64,000 nt of DNA from Mucilaginibacter mali (GCF_013283875.1 NZ_CP054139.1:4898001-4962000); one strand, 5' to 3'; positions 8,162 to 17,005 are shown, counted from the first letter of the stretch. A program made the numbers and translations. The notes: generated from the sequence alone by a model not told the origin.

Positions 8162-9346
8162 ATGAGAAAACACCAATTGACCTATGGTCTGTTCGGTATG
8201 CTGGCGCTATTGTTTGCCGGTGTACTGTTCAGCAAATGCACTAAAAAGGCCGACGTCGCTCAAGCCGATCAAACGGTAAAAGAAAGTTCATCGGGGCTTA
8301 AAACACAGGCGCTAACCTTTGTCCATCCCGGCATCCTGAATACCCAGGCCAGCCTCACCTACATTGCCGCCGCGGTGAACAACAATACCGACCCTGACCG
8401 TGTAGCCGCCTACAACCTGGTTACCGCCTATTGCGACAGCCACAGCCCCAGCAACGCCTACCAGGCCACGGTTGATGTAGCATCAAGCGCGGGCACGCCG
8501 GATGAGACCGCCTTTAAGGGCGACGCGCTACTATCCTACGCGCTGGCCCTGCGCTGGGCTAAAACCGGTAATGCCAGCTATGCCAACACCGTAAAGCAAA
8601 TTTTAGATGGCTGGGCTAATGCCTTCCAGCAAATTGTAGTGGGTGGCGCCAACCCCAACCCTAAACAGGGCAGTTTAGAGGCATCGTGGGCCGCGCCAAC
8701 TTTTTGTGCAGCTGCCGAAATTATCAAGTATTTCCACCTGCCCAGTGGAGCTACCGCCGGCTGGACCACCGCCGAGGATAACCAGTTTAAAAGCTTCCTG
8801 AACAAGCTGAAGGATAACTATATCAACGTAACTCCCAGCTACAACAACAACTGGAATGTTTCGGCCGGATATGCCAAGATGGCTATCGGTATTTTTGAAG
8901 ACAGCGAGGCGGTTTACAACAGCGGCTTATCCATTGTGCAAAGCATGCTGCCACTGGTTATTGCTTCGGATGGTTCGATGAATGGCGAAGTTTGCGGTTC
9001 GCATAACGATTATGTGCACTTCCAGTACTCACTTACCGGGTTTAGCTACGCGGCTAACCTGGCGGTAATTCAGTTCGGCGATCAGTCGATCTACAACGGC
9101 AGCAGCTCGCGCTTACTTACCGGCTACAAGTATCAGTACAAGCTGATCCAGGGCACCGTTTCACCACCATGCTCGCCAAGCGGCAGTCCATCGGGTACGA
9201 TATGGCCGGGCATCGAGATAGCCGACCGCCACTACCATACCACCGAAACCAATTACGTACGCAACCTGCACGATCCTTATGGTTTGCCTGGCGGCGATGT
9301 GGGTTTCCTGGGCTGGACATCGTATACGCACCATAATGTGCCGTGA
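8162..9346 (+). CDS. Alginate-lyase-like (PL5-type) lipoprotein
   Basis: A 394-aa secreted protein with a signal peptide and likely lipobox (LFSKC, Cys at about 26), so surface- or periplasm-anchored. The mature part resembles the (alpha/alpha) toroid alginate_lyase domain: HPGILNTQASLTYI at the start, a central NNNWNVSAGYAKMAIGIF helix, and GEVCGSHNDYVHFQYS with the His/Tyr residues expected in the cleft. In PL5 enzymes this fold cleaves alginate by beta-elimination, but the canonical NNHSYW signature is not intact here, so the substrate may differ. A perfect terminator follows at 9507. Confidence 0.68.
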   Translation: MRKHQLTYGLFGMLALLFAGVLFSKCTKKADVAQADQTVKESSSGLKTQALTFVHPGILNTQASLTYIAAAVNNNTDPDRVAAYNLVTAYCDSHSPSNAYQATVDVASSAGTPDETAFKGDALLSYALALRWAKTGNASYANTVKQILDGWANAFQQIVVGGANPNPKQGSLEASWAAPTFCAAAEIIKYFHLPSGATAGWTTAEDNQFKSFLNKLKDNYINVTPSYNNNWNVSAGYAKMAIGIFEDSEAVYNSGLSIVQSMLPLVIASDGSMNGEVCGSHNDYVHFQYSLTGFSYAANLAVIQFGDQSIYNGSSSRLLTGYKYQYKLIQGTVSPPCSPSGSPSGTIWPGIEIADRHYHTTETNYVRNLHDPYGLPGGDVGFLGWTSYTHHNVP

Positions 9347-9383
9347 GAAAGGTAGCTTAGCCGATAGAGAAGAGCGCGGGAAA

Positions 9384-9498
9384 GTGCGATTCCCTCCCAC
9401 AGGGAGGGTGGAGGGAGGTGTTTGTACGATACGATATTGTGGCTAAACCCCTCCCTGCCACAACACAATCCACCGCGCCCCTCCCATGGGAGGGAACT
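9384..9498. repeat. CCCTCCC double-hairpin repeat, full copy 1
   Basis: A 115-bp unit: GTGCGATTCCCTCCCA, a short loop, GGGAGGGTGGAGGGAGG, about 25 variable bases, then AACCCCTCCCTGCCACAACACA and a final CCCTCCCATGGGAGGG hairpin. The two halves can pair with each other. It lies between the convergent alginate-lyase-like and glycosidase-like genes. Confidence 0.7.
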
Positions 9499-9506
9499 AA
9501 AAATCC

Positions 9507-9539
9507 AAAGCGTCCGCATGCCAGGCATGCGGACGCTTT
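9507..9539. terminator. Bidirectional intrinsic terminator
   Basis: A perfect long stem (AAAGCGTCCGCATGCC paired with GGCATGCGGACGCTTT) with A-run and T-run on its sides. It lies between convergent genes ending at 9346 and 9556, so it can serve both strands. Confidence 0.85.
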
Positions 9540-9555
9540 TATGAAACTCGACCAA

Positions 9556-12540
9556 TTACTGTAACACCAGCAACCAGCCCTTTCCCTTTTGCACCGGTAT
9601 CTCATCGCCAACGGCAAACGTTTGTGCCGGTTGGAAGTTCTTAATAGCCGGTGCTGATATTTTTGCTTTGGATGGATCGATGCCTAAGGCTTTCCAGTCG
9701 ATATTGAGTTTTACTTTGGTATCCGCGTCCGCCCAGCTGGCTATAGCTACCATGGCTTTACCGGCCTTTTTGTAAACGGTGGCCAATACTTTGGCATCGC
9801 TGGTTTTTACCGGGTTGTTATCTACCCAGTAGCCTATCATTTTGGTGCCCTGCATGCCAAAGTTATCCCAGGCTTTCCATATCGGGCGCGGATCGGCATT
9901 ATCGCTCCAGGGCATCCGGTTGGTCATGCCAAATATCATTCCACGCCAAGGGTTGCCGCCGCCTTGCAGCATCTCACCCATCAGGCCGAAAGGGATGCCC
10001 GATACTTCAGTCAGGAAGAAATCGGCGCCGTTCTTTTCGTAATCAAAATATTCGCCAAACCACAGGCGGTTCAGGTACGGGAAGTGCTCCATATACAGAT
10101 TGGCGCTATTGTTAAAGCCATCGCTTTTGTTGTACTGGTTGGCCGAGTGCAGATCGATGATGCCCGGGTGCCCATCCTGTGTCAACACGCGTTTAATGCG
10201 TTTCATGGTGATGCGGTCGAAGGCCACATCATCCAGGTAGATCCCATCAATGCCCACATTTTGCACCAACCAGTTCATGCCCTCCACATAATAGTTATGC
10301 CAGCGGCTCATGCCGCTGTTCACAATAGCGGCATCTTTAATTTCGGGCACGTACCAGGCGGCAATGTAATCGTTACCCAAGTGCTCCTGCAGCCACGAGT
10401 AGCCCCCGCCCTTACCGGCCGAGTAGATCTCGTGTCCCAGGCTGCGCATCGGGAAAGTCTCGTAGGCGCTGTTGCTCAGTTCACGTACGGTATTGTAGAT
10501 CTTCACCTTTAAACCCAAACGGTGCGCGGAATCGATATACTTCTTCATCGCATCGTGCGCTATAAATGGATAATTGATATACGGGTTGATAGGCGTAGCA
10601 TGATGGATATTCACCACCGTAGCGCCGGTTTTTTTGATGGTATCGGGCTTATTATATTTATGATAAAAGCGCGTAGCCCATTGAAAGTCGGTGTTAATGG
10701 TATGGAACGGCGTGATCAGCAGTGTAAAATTATAATATAGCACATCGCCCTTTTTCATAGTCCGTGAACCGGTATAGGTTTCCGACAACATGGTGCTACC
10801 CTTAATAGTAACCGTCATGCCGCCCTTACCGTCGTTCCCCCACGATTTTGGCAGTACCAGCGGTTTTTGCAGGTAAAAGTTGGTGTTCAGCGGACGCACA
10901 TAATTCTCGTCGCGCAGACTGTATTGCAGGCCGGCGTTCACTTCGCCTATCCACGCGCCATCCTGGTTCTTAGTGGCTACATCCCATTTCCACTTCACGG
11001 TGTCAGGCCGCAGGCCACCTTTTTGGCCCAGGCCCATCAGGTATTTAGATGAGTTTTTATCAAAAGGAATATGGAATTTGGTATCATCCAAATCAACGTC
11101 TTTCAGAGCGGTCAGTTTTACGGTATAATTCATATAGCCATCAAACTCTATCGATCCGCTTACGTCCATCTGTAGCAGGTCAGATGTGTTTTGGGCGGTC
11201 CATTTCACCGTACCCGGCGTTTTTTCGGTAAATGTTACGCCAGCATTCTTAAACGCAATGTCCTTATGCGTAGCCGTATTAACAATGTGGAAGTGGATAT
11301 TCTCGCCCAGCACATTCTTAGGCGTAGTGGTCATTTCCGTCATCTCGGGCGTGAAGAAGGTTTGGATTTTATCGGGGAAGCCACTATTGGCCAGGATCAC
11401 CCTGCGGCCCAGCAGGTTGATGGTTTTATCATCTACTTTTAATGGTGTATAGGGTTTAATGACATCGTTTTGTTGCGCCAGTGTAGAGTTGAGCCAGATG
11501 AGGCGGGTTTGCAGCTGCGGATTGTTCACGCCGCCCTTTACAGCCAGTTGGTTTTTTACTTGTAGCGATACTTTCACAGTAGTTGCCGCAGCGTTATCGG
11601 CTTTAACGGTTACTGTACCACTGTAGTTCCCGGCAGGGGTTTGGGGCGAAATATTTACCAAACACCAAAGCGCCTGCACATCGCCCCTGGCAACGTTCAC
11701 GGTATTTTTAAACGATGTACCATCGTAGCGGGTACCATCGGTATTTAAACAACTCATAGCCGATGGAGGAATGGCGTGGCCTTTACCATCATTCAGCGGA
11801 TTAAACGTTACCACCACATTTTGCAGCTCTTTTTGCAGCGGGTATAAACCTAACTGGAAGCTGTAGTTTTCGCCACGCAGGGCTGCGCCGGTAAAGTTTT
11901 TGGCGATGCCTTTCTGGATCCAGCGCTGCGGCAGATCGTGCAGCATTTTTACGGGATGCTCCCGGTCTTCGGTAAACAGCAGGTAATCCTTGCCGGTGTT
12001 GGCTGTAGCTAATTTTTGAACCTCGGTATTTGTAGCGATCACCTCCATCGGGTAAAAACTGTTCATGGCGTTAACCGATTCCAGGTACAGCAGGGTTGCA
12101 TTGCTCGATTTCGCGGTTTTACCCAGCCACTCATCCGATGCGGTATTTTGCATTTTACTGTAAACCGCGTTGGGGTAGTTGGAGCGGTCCTTAACCTTAT
12201 AAGGCATATAATAAATATAGTATTTACCCACACCGGAAGTCGGCTCGAAATAAACCGTTCCGCTTTCGCGGGATATATTTTCGGTTTTTACATTCAGGAT
12301 GCGCTTGTTGGTTTTGGCATCAATTACGATTACCGCCTTGTCGGTAGGATCATCCCTGCGCCGCCATTGGATTACGGCCTTAGCTGCCGGCCCGGCCACC
12401 GCCACATTTACCACCGCGCGATGATTGCCCAGCGAATCAGGGTTCCAGGTATTATGTCCAGATACATATTTAACCTGCGCCGCGGCATGCATCGGCAGGA
12501 ATAAACAAACGCAAAAAATTAATTGTAAAAAACGCCTCAT
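9556..12540 (-). CDS. Large secreted glycoside-hydrolase-like protein (DUF6067-type)
   Basis: A 994-aa protein with a clean Sec signal peptide (MRRFLQLIFCVCLFLPMHAAA). The N-terminal ~350 residues are beta-sandwich-like. The middle and C-terminal parts look like a TIM-barrel glycosidase: a GIYLDDVAFDRITM strand near residue 765 carries an Asp pair typical of catalytic or binding residues, followed by IIDLHSANQY and a C-terminal beta domain. I place it in the DUF6067/GH-like group from overall pattern; the sugar specificity is unknown. It converges with the alginate-lyase-like gene, which suggests a shared polysaccharide role (inference). Confidence 0.65.
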   Translation of the reverse strand: MRRFLQLIFCVCLFLPMHAAAQVKYVSGHNTWNPDSLGNHRAVVNVAVAGPAAKAVIQWRRRDDPTDKAVIVIDAKTNKRILNVKTENISRESGTVYFEPTSGVGKYYIYYMPYKVKDRSNYPNAVYSKMQNTASDEWLGKTAKSSNATLLYLESVNAMNSFYPMEVIATNTEVQKLATANTGKDYLLFTEDREHPVKMLHDLPQRWIQKGIAKNFTGAALRGENYSFQLGLYPLQKELQNVVVTFNPLNDGKGHAIPPSAMSCLNTDGTRYDGTSFKNTVNVARGDVQALWCLVNISPQTPAGNYSGTVTVKADNAAATTVKVSLQVKNQLAVKGGVNNPQLQTRLIWLNSTLAQQNDVIKPYTPLKVDDKTINLLGRRVILANSGFPDKIQTFFTPEMTEMTTTPKNVLGENIHFHIVNTATHKDIAFKNAGVTFTEKTPGTVKWTAQNTSDLLQMDVSGSIEFDGYMNYTVKLTALKDVDLDDTKFHIPFDKNSSKYLMGLGQKGGLRPDTVKWKWDVATKNQDGAWIGEVNAGLQYSLRDENYVRPLNTNFYLQKPLVLPKSWGNDGKGGMTVTIKGSTMLSETYTGSRTMKKGDVLYYNFTLLITPFHTINTDFQWATRFYHKYNKPDTIKKTGATVVNIHHATPINPYINYPFIAHDAMKKYIDSAHRLGLKVKIYNTVRELSNSAYETFPMRSLGHEIYSAGKGGGYSWLQEHLGNDYIAAWYVPEIKDAAIVNSGMSRWHNYYVEGMNWLVQNVGIDGIYLDDVAFDRITMKRIKRVLTQDGHPGIIDLHSANQYNKSDGFNNSANLYMEHFPYLNRLWFGEYFDYEKNGADFFLTEVSGIPFGLMGEMLQGGGNPWRGMIFGMTNRMPWSDNADPRPIWKAWDNFGMQGTKMIGYWVDNNPVKTSDAKVLATVYKKAGKAMVAIASWADADTKVKLNIDWKALGIDPSKAKISAPAIKNFQPAQTFAVGDEIPVQKGKGWLLVLQ

Positions 12541-12594
12541 GGTAAATTAAATTAGCGGTGTAGCCACCGATATCGTATTGGTTAATGATGTTGC

Positions 12595-12602
12595 CAAACA
12601 TA
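12595..12602 (-). promoter_or_regulatory. Putative -7 box (TATGTTTG) for the glycosidase-like gene
   Basis: On the minus strand TATGTTTG matches TAnnTTTG, 55-62 bases upstream of the start codon. No well-spaced -33 element is seen. Confidence 0.33.
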
Positions 12603-12658
12603 ATCATTATGACAACCCGGCGAAAGGTTTTTTTAAAACAAGCTGTTACTAAGACACA

Positions 12659-12696
12659 AAAAAGGCCGGAACAACTCTCGCAGTGTTACCGGCCAA
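12659..12696. terminator. Hairpin GGCCGG...CCGGCC in the 12.5-13.0 kb gap
   Basis: A-run followed by GGCCGGAACA and an inverted TGTTACCGGCC form a stem with a loop of about 12 nt. On the minus strand it is followed by a T-run, so it could terminate leftward transcription. The remaining gap, 12697-13002, shows only AT-rich sequence and a possible promoter. Confidence 0.4.
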
Positions 12697-12970
12697 TACA
12701 TCTACCTATGAAAAACAGCCCCTTGGAAGGGCGATAAGTATAATTCCAAATCCGTGCCAGTTAAACAAAACAGGCAAACAGAAGCAGAAAAGTAGATTTT
12801 TTGCCGAATAATTAATTTACCATGGGATTTACTTCCACACTGCGTGGATTTTTTAACCCATTATTGGGATGTTTTAACCAATGAGCTATCGCAGCCCAAA
12901 AAAACACTGTCCATGTTAAATTCGTGGAGCGACTCTTATCGCGGTGTATCGATTATTCAGTATAATATGA

Positions 12971-12978
12971 TATGTTTG
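12971..12978 (+). promoter_or_regulatory. Putative -7 box (TATGTTTG) for the MHS transporter
   Basis: Matches TAnnTTTG and lies 25 bases before ATG 13003. If real, transcription starts after the in-frame upstream starts at 12844 (GTG) and 12967 (ATG), which supports the shorter protein. Confidence 0.4.
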
Positions 12979-13002
12979 AAGAATACAATTCCATCAACCG
13001 AA

Positions 13003-14286
13003 ATGACCGCTACCAATACCCCCGCCAATTCCGTTAGGCGCATCCTTACCGCCAGCCTTATCGGCACCACTATCGAGTTTTTTGATTTTTATATTTACGC
13101 CACCGCGGCGGTACTGGTGTTCCCCAAATTGTTTTTCCCTGCAGGCGATGCTACTACAGCCACACTGCAATCGCTGGCTACCTTCGCACTGGCATTTTTC
13201 GCAAGGCCATTGGGCGCTGCCTTGTTCGGGCACTTTGGCGACCGGAAGGGCCGCAAAGCCACACTGGTTGCCGCGCTGATGACCATGGGGCCATCGACCG
13301 TAGCCATCGGTTTGCTGCCAGGTTATCAAAGCATCGGGATCTGGGCGCCAATCCTGCTGGCCATCTTCCGCTTTGGGCAGGGTTTAGGTTTGGGCGGCGA
13401 ATGGGGCGGCGCGGTACTGCTGGCTACCGAGAATGCTCCGCCAAATAAAAAGGCATGGTACGGCATGTTCCCGCAGTTGGGCGCGCCCATAGGCTTCCTG
13501 TTTTCCAGCGGTATCTTTTTCCTGCTAAGCAAATGGCTTACCGACGCGCAGTTCATCAGCTTTGGCTGGCGTATCCCTTTTATTGCCAGCGCGCTGCTGG
13601 TTTGGGTAGGTTTATACGTTCGCTTAAAAATTACCGAAACGCCGGACTTTGTGAAGATAGTGGAGAATAACACCCGTGTAAAGGTGCCGGTGATGGATGT
13701 ATTTGTGAAACATACCAAAGCCATTGTACTGGGTACGGTTGCTACCATCACCACCTTTTTGCTGTTTTATTTAATGACGGTATTTACACTGAGTTGGGGT
13801 ACGGCAAACCTGCATTACTCGCGCAGCAGCTTCCTGGTGGCGCAAATGATATCGGTATTGTTCTTCGGTTTCGGCATCCCTATTTCGGCGGTACTGGCCG
13901 ATAAATACGGTCGCGCCAAAATGCTGATGCTGGCCACGGCGGGCATTTTCTTGTTTGGCTTGTTCTTCTCGCCGCTGTTCAACACCGGCAGTTGGGCCAT
14001 TACCGTCGGATTTTTAGTGCTGGGAATGTTCCTGATGGGCTTAACCTACGGACCGATCGGTACGGCACTGGCCGGCATCTTCCCCGCATCGGTGAGGTAT
14101 ACCGGCGCATCGCTGGCGTTTACACTTGCGGGGATACTGGGCGCATCGTTAACACCGGCACTGGCCACCAAACTGGCTACCAGTTATGGGTTGGCTTATG
14201 TAGGCTATTACCTGTCGTTCGCGGCGGCGCTTACGTTTTTGGCGCTGTGGTTGGCGAGGGAGGCGATGCAGAAGGGTGGCGAATAG
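13003..14286 (+). CDS. MHS-family MFS transporter
   Basis: A 427-aa major facilitator protein with 12 predicted membrane helices. The N-terminal IGTTIEFFDFYIYATAA and the loop 2-3 motif GHFGDRKGRK mark the metabolite:H+ symporter branch (ShiA/ProP/KgtP-like), which carries organic acids, betaines or shikimate. Start: MTATNTPANS aligns with the usual short N-terminus of the branch; the longer frame adds 53 residues without similarity and begins with GTG. The gene stands between the glycosidase-like gene and the sulfatase, but its likely substrates are not sugars, so a joint role is doubtful. Confidence 0.85.
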   Translation: MTATNTPANSVRRILTASLIGTTIEFFDFYIYATAAVLVFPKLFFPAGDATTATLQSLATFALAFFARPLGAALFGHFGDRKGRKATLVAALMTMGPSTVAIGLLPGYQSIGIWAPILLAIFRFGQGLGLGGEWGGAVLLATENAPPNKKAWYGMFPQLGAPIGFLFSSGIFFLLSKWLTDAQFISFGWRIPFIASALLVWVGLYVRLKITETPDFVKIVENNTRVKVPVMDVFVKHTKAIVLGTVATITTFLLFYLMTVFTLSWGTANLHYSRSSFLVAQMISVLFFGFGIPISAVLADKYGRAKMLMLATAGIFLFGLFFSPLFNTGSWAITVGFLVLGMFLMGLTYGPIGTALAGIFPASVRYTGASLAFTLAGILGASLTPALATKLATSYGLAYVGYYLSFAAALTFLALWLAREAMQKGGE

Positions 14287-14313
14287 GAAAGGTTTCAGCA
14301 GAGCACAGGCAAC

Positions 14314-14430
14314 GTGCGATTCCCTCCCATCGGGAGGGTGGAGGGAGGGGTTTCATCGCGATACATATTGCAGAAACCCCTCCCTGCCACAACACATGCC
14401 AACCACACACCCCTCCCAGGGGAGGGAACT
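14314..14430. repeat. CCCTCCC double-hairpin repeat, full copy 2
   Basis: Same 115-bp organisation as at 9384-9498: GTGCGATTCCCTCCCAT hairpin, GGAGGGAGGGGTTTC arm, GAAACCCCTCCCTGCCACAACACA arm, terminal CCCTCCCAGGGGAGGG hairpin. It fills the gap between the transporter and sulfatase genes. Confidence 0.72.
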
Positions 14431-14520
14431 ATCGCTATACCGACTCCAACATGATTGTACAGGATAGTTATCCCCGCCATCCTTCCTAACTTCATGTAAA
14501 TAAACCAATAAAACCATTTC

Positions 14521-15969
14521 ATGAAAAAAGCGGCATCTTTCCTAATGCTATTGCTGGCTGTAACGGTATTTGCGGCAGTAGCGCAGCAAGGTAAAAAGAA
14601 GTATAACGTCCTGTTTCTCATCTCCGACGATCTGCGGCCCGAGATCAGTTGTTACGATGTGGGCGGCATTAAAACACCCAATATCGATAAGATAGCCGCC
14701 CGCGCCCTGCGTTTTGATAACGCCTATGCGCAATACCCGGTTTGCAACTGCTCGCGCAGTTCGCTGCTGACCGGACGTTACCCTACGCAAACCGGGGTGA
14801 TGGATAATAACACGTACTTCCGCCGCCTGCACCCGGATTGGGTTACGCTGCCGCAATATTTTATGAACAATGGCTACGTTACCCTGCGCAGCGGCAAAAT
14901 ATTTCACGGCGGGATAGACGATATGGTATCCTGGACCGAAGGCGGCGAACCCACTAACCCTGCCATTACCGAGCGTGGCAATAATGCCCGCCCGGCCAGG
15001 AATAATGCCAACCCACGCCCTGTACCCATTGAAACGGATGGTAATGGTTCCGCATCGGCAAATTCATCTTCCGACAGGATCATCGTTTTGGATGGCGATG
15101 GCGAAACCCATGGCGATTATCATACCGCCACCCGCGCTATCGATATGATGAACCGTTATAAGGATAAACCTTTTTTCCTGGCCGTGGGGTTTGTGAAGCC
15201 ACACAGTCCGCCGACCGCGCCTAAGAAGTTTTTTGACCTGTACGATCTGAACAAGATCCCGCTGCCGGTGGATTATGCCCCGGTACCTAAAGCACCGGAC
15301 GGCCTGCCGCCCATCTCCATAGCCCCCGTAAACAGCGATCTGTTCATCGGCCGCGCATCAACCCCCGAAACCGCCCGTGAAATGAAGCGCGCCTACTGGG
15401 CATCCACCAGCTTTATGGATGCGCAATTGGGCCGTGTGATGGATGCGCTGAAGCAGAACAAACTGGAAGATAATACCATCGTGGTCTTCTTCGGTGACCA
15501 TGGCTATCACCTGGGCGAAAAGGGTAAATGGAGCAAAGGCTATTCGCTGTACGAGATCGGTCTGCGGGTACCTTTACTGATCGCTATACCCGGCGCCAAA
15601 CAAAAGGCAACTAAACAGGTAGTACAATTACTTGACCTGTACCCCACCCTTGCCGAACTATGCGGCCTGCCCAAACCACCGGACCAGGAGGGCCATTCGT
15701 TGACGCAGATCCTAAAAAAACCAACCACCAAACGCGACATCCCATCGTACGCCGTGGTTGATTATCATGGTAAAACCGGTAAATCGGTACGTACCCAGCG
15801 CTGGCATTATGCCGAGTGGGAAGAGGGAGCCGACGGCATGATGCTGTTCGATCACCCCAAAGATTCGCTGGAGTTGAAGAATTTGGCTAACGATCCGGCT
15901 TATGCCGGTACAGTACAGGAGATGAAGGCTTTGCTGAAAAGGATGCCGGATACAAGGGTGAAGAAGTAA
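14521..15969 (+). CDS. Sulfatase, iduronate-2-sulfatase-like, with variant active-site motif
   Basis: A 482-aa secreted sulfatase of the alkaline-phosphatase superfamily, with a signal peptide at residues 1-22. Metal ligands are in LFLISDDLRPE (Asp pair), and a late FFGDHGYHLGEKGKWSKG motif is typical of the iduronate-2-sulfatase group. The formylglycine motif, normally C-x-P/A-x-R-x4-T-G, reads C75-N-C77-S-R79-S-S-L-L-T-G: the proline is replaced by a second cysteine. The rest of the fold and length are normal. The substrate may be a sulfated glycan. No SusC/SusD genes or anaerobic maturase lie nearby. Confidence 0.85.
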   Translation: MKKAASFLMLLLAVTVFAAVAQQGKKKYNVLFLISDDLRPEISCYDVGGIKTPNIDKIAARALRFDNAYAQYPVCNCSRSSLLTGRYPTQTGVMDNNTYFRRLHPDWVTLPQYFMNNGYVTLRSGKIFHGGIDDMVSWTEGGEPTNPAITERGNNARPARNNANPRPVPIETDGNGSASANSSSDRIIVLDGDGETHGDYHTATRAIDMMNRYKDKPFFLAVGFVKPHSPPTAPKKFFDLYDLNKIPLPVDYAPVPKAPDGLPPISIAPVNSDLFIGRASTPETAREMKRAYWASTSFMDAQLGRVMDALKQNKLEDNTIVVFFGDHGYHLGEKGKWSKGYSLYEIGLRVPLLIAIPGAKQKATKQVVQLLDLYPTLAELCGLPKPPDQEGHSLTQILKKPTTKRDIPSYAVVDYHGKTGKSVRTQRWHYAEWEEGADGMMLFDHPKDSLELKNLANDPAYAGTVQEMKALLKRMPDTRVKK

Positions 15970-15990
15970 GGGCTTTTATTACCCCACTTT

Positions 15991-16140
15991 GTCATTTCGA
16001 AAGAGCGGGGGAGGAATGAGCGTTGGGGCGAAAGAGAAACGATCTCTTGACCGGAGGGAAAAATCTTATACGTGCAGCCGGTCGCACGTATAATTTCTCC
16101 TCACATCAAATCACCACCCATCCCACATGCTCGTTCGGCA
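15991..16140. repeat. GTCATTTCGA element, copy A
   Basis: About 150 bp, opposite in orientation to the copies at 44496-44650 and 46343-46495. It starts with GTCATTTCGA, carries GCGAAAGAGAAACGATCTCTTGACCG, then TCTTATACGTGCAGCC and a reverse CGCACGTATAA arm, and ends with a decayed TTCGTTCGAAATGAC-type end. Confidence 0.65.
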
Positions 16141-16150
16141 AACGGTGAAA

Positions 16151-16170
16151 TGTGTCTACACAGTAGCCCC
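16151..16170. repeat. Solo IS-like end (TGTGTCTACACAGTAGCCCC)
   Basis: Closely resembles the right end of the decayed IS4 element at 52403-52421 (TGTGTCCACAAAGTAGCCC). No transposase sequence is next to it, so it is a solitary end or part of a derived mini-element. Confidence 0.4.
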
Positions 16171-16176
16171 CAGTGG

Positions 16177-16324
16177 GCAATGTCATTAGGTTAAGATTTT
16201 AAGCCCCACCTAAATCCTCCCCAAAGGGGAGGACTTTAAGAATTTTACGCTTGCGCAGCCTAAGTCTCCCCTACCGGGGGAGATTTAGAGGGGGCTTTAT
16301 TCGGCTGATCATCCTTAACTTAAC
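16177..16324. repeat. MITE-like element (AATGTC...GTTAAG ends), copy 1
   Basis: About 148 bp with ends GGCAATGTCATTAGGTTAAG and CCTTAACTTAAC. Inside are two hairpins, CCTCCCCAAAGGGGAGG and TCTCCCCTACCGGGGGAGA, and a conserved linker AATTTTACGCTTGCGCAGCC. A near-identical full copy is at 38007-38165. With the previous repeats it fills the 444-bp gap before the HD-domain gene. Confidence 0.72.
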
Positions 16325-16414
16325 CCCCGCAAAGGCGAAAGCCGCTTTCTTTTTATGATGTTTTTTAAACTAAAACATTTCAATACCTTAGAATATTAAT
16401 GCGGAGTGATAGAT

Positions 16415-16996
16415 ATGCAATTTGAGCAAGCCGGCAAATACATCATCGATAAGCTGAGTAAAGAACTGCCGGCTCATTTAACCTACCACAGCGTGGAGCA
16501 TGTGCTGGATGTTTATGCAGCCGCCGAACAAATTGGCAAGTACGAAGGTATTTCAGCCGTCGATATGAAATTGTTGCTCACCGCCGCCTGGTACCACGAT
16601 TCGGGCTTTTTGAAAGGCGCCAGGGACCACGAAGAGGAATCGTGCCGGATAGCAAAAAAAGCCTTACCGGATTTTGGGTATACTGATGCCGATATCGAAA
16701 AAATATGCGGAATGATCATGGCGACGAAAATACCGCAGGCGCCACAAAGCCATTTAGAGGAGATATTAGCCGATGCCGACCTGGATTATCTTGGCCGTAG
16801 CGATTTCTTTTCCATCGGCGATAAATTGTATAACGAACTTTCGGCATTCGGCATAGTGCATAACGCTGATGAATGGAACCAACTCCAGGTTCGCTTCCTT
16901 GAAAACCATCATTACTTTACAAAATCGGCCATTACATCGCGGCAGCAAAAAAAAGAAGAACATTTGCAACAGGTAAAGGCAAAACTAAAATCATAA
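16415..16996 (+). CDS. HD-domain phosphohydrolase
   Basis: A 193-aa HD-superfamily protein. Metal ligands are visible as the early YHSVEHVLDVY histidine, the central WYHDSGF His-Asp pair, the following DHEEES histidine and a later LADADLDYLGR aspartate. Enzymes of this group hydrolyse nucleotides or cyclic nucleotides; the substrate is unknown. The start at ATG 16415 is preferred to a GTG three codons earlier. Its stop is only nine bases before the YitT gene, so the two are probably one transcript. Confidence 0.78.
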   Translation: MQFEQAGKYIIDKLSKELPAHLTYHSVEHVLDVYAAAEQIGKYEGISAVDMKLLLTAAWYHDSGFLKGARDHEEESCRIAKKALPDFGYTDADIEKICGMIMATKIPQAPQSHLEEILADADLDYLGRSDFFSIGDKLYNELSAFGIVHNADEWNQLQVRFLENHHYFTKSAITSRQQKKEEHLQQVKAKLKS

Positions 16997-17005
16997 ATTT
17001 ACGGC

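Noticed and set aside
12844..13002. Upstream extension of the MHS transporter
   Set aside because: It starts with GTG, gives 53 residues without family similarity, and a -7 box lies inside it.
16151..16322. Possible CRISPR-like repeat spacing
   Set aside because: The repeats are inverted and variable in spacing, with no unique spacers or cas genes.
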